Positions 6,540 through 8,547 of a DNA stretch of 8,547 nt are shown here, one piece after another. Under the pieces are notes generated by a model that was not told where the DNA came from, ran no database searches, and saw only the letters and a program-made list of their open reading frames with translations. The number at the start of each line of letters is the position of its first letter. Position 1 is the first letter of the stretch. The position numbers and the translations under genes were made by a program. Origin of the DNA: Pseudomonadota bacterium (lineage in GTDB: Bacteria > Pseudomonadota > Alphaproteobacteria > Acetobacterales > Acetobacteraceae); contig JAJZVS010000158.1 in NCBI GenBank assembly GCA_021845555.1, positions 1 through 8,547 on the forward strand, given 5' to 3'.

Positions 6540-6580
6540 GGCGCTGGCGGTTATATATCTAGAGTATTCCCGCCAGCGCC
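6540..6580. promoter_or_regulatory. 11-base inverted repeat around an AT-rich island before gyrB
   Basis: GGCGCTGGCGG (6540-6550) and its exact complement CCGCCAGCGCC (6570-6580) flank 19 bases that are strikingly AT-rich for this genome and contain TATATA/TATATC and TCTAGA. The island is the best place for a gyrB -10 element, though no good -35 lies 16-18 bases upstream. The right arm ends two bases before the GGAG that serves gyrB. It could act as an operator, a transcript hairpin covering the ribosome binding site, or a supercoiling-sensitive promoter; the sequence does not choose between these. Confidence 0.6.
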
Positions 6581-6582
6581 AC

Positions 6583-6586
6583 GGAG
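6583..6586 (+). promoter_or_regulatory. Probable ribosome binding site of gyrB
   Basis: GGAG lies 12 bases before the gyrB ATG, a longer spacing than usual. It is the only purine-rich candidate close to this start, and it directly abuts the right arm of the inverted repeat. Confidence 0.45.
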
Positions 6587-6598
6587 TGATCCCTCGGC

Positions 6599-8547
<1,949 letters not shown>

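Noticed and set aside
6503..6598. A replication origin near recF-gyrB.
   Set aside because: I saw no DnaA-box cluster in this gap; the AT-rich stretch is only 19 bases long.

Overview
The window is GC-rich chromosomal housekeeping DNA, most likely from an alphaproteobacterium. The protein sequences look like Acetobacteraceae/Rhodospirillales to me, but that is an impression from family resemblance and gene order, not a measured phylogeny. I see no mobile element, CRISPR array, tRNA or rRNA. The coding density is very high.

Layout: two transcription units diverge from a 179-base gap at 3442-3620. Leftward (minus strand) run a membrane-anchored c-type cytochrome with three haem domains (2005-3441), a HisN-type histidinol-phosphatase of the inositol monophosphatase family (1229-2008), and a YejA-like family 5 extracellular solute-binding protein that is cut by the left edge (1-1197). 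Rightward (plus strand) run kdsB (3621-4364, CMP-KDO synthesis for lipopolysaccharide), pheA (4361-5218, prephenate dehydratase, overlapping kdsB by 4 bases), recF (5255-6502, recombination repair), and gyrB (6599 to the right edge, DNA gyrase subunit B, cut by the window).

The genes do not form one pathway. They combine respiration, histidine and phenylalanine synthesis, envelope synthesis, peptide-type import, and DNA repair and topology. The cytochrome/kdsB/pheA neighbourhood is, as far as I recall, a common alphaproteobacterial arrangement, and recF-gyrB is the tail of the classical dnaA-dnaN-recF-gyrB cluster. Here pheA, not dnaN, lies directly before recF.

The points most worth a second look are: (1) the cytochrome has three tandem haem domains, with domains 2 and 3 differing at only 2 of 117 residues although their DNA has diverged at about 15 mostly silent sites; (2) hisN has no canonical start codon where its conserved N-terminus requires one, and the likely start is ATA inside an ATAA overlap with the cytochrome stop, one base from the common ATGA overlap; (3) a perfect 11-base inverted repeat encloses a 19-base AT-rich island just before gyrB; (4) RecF carries a Pro/Ala-rich low-complexity insert; (5) a small dyad lies between two possible promoters in the divergent gap. 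I do not see evidence for a wholly new multi-gene system here.
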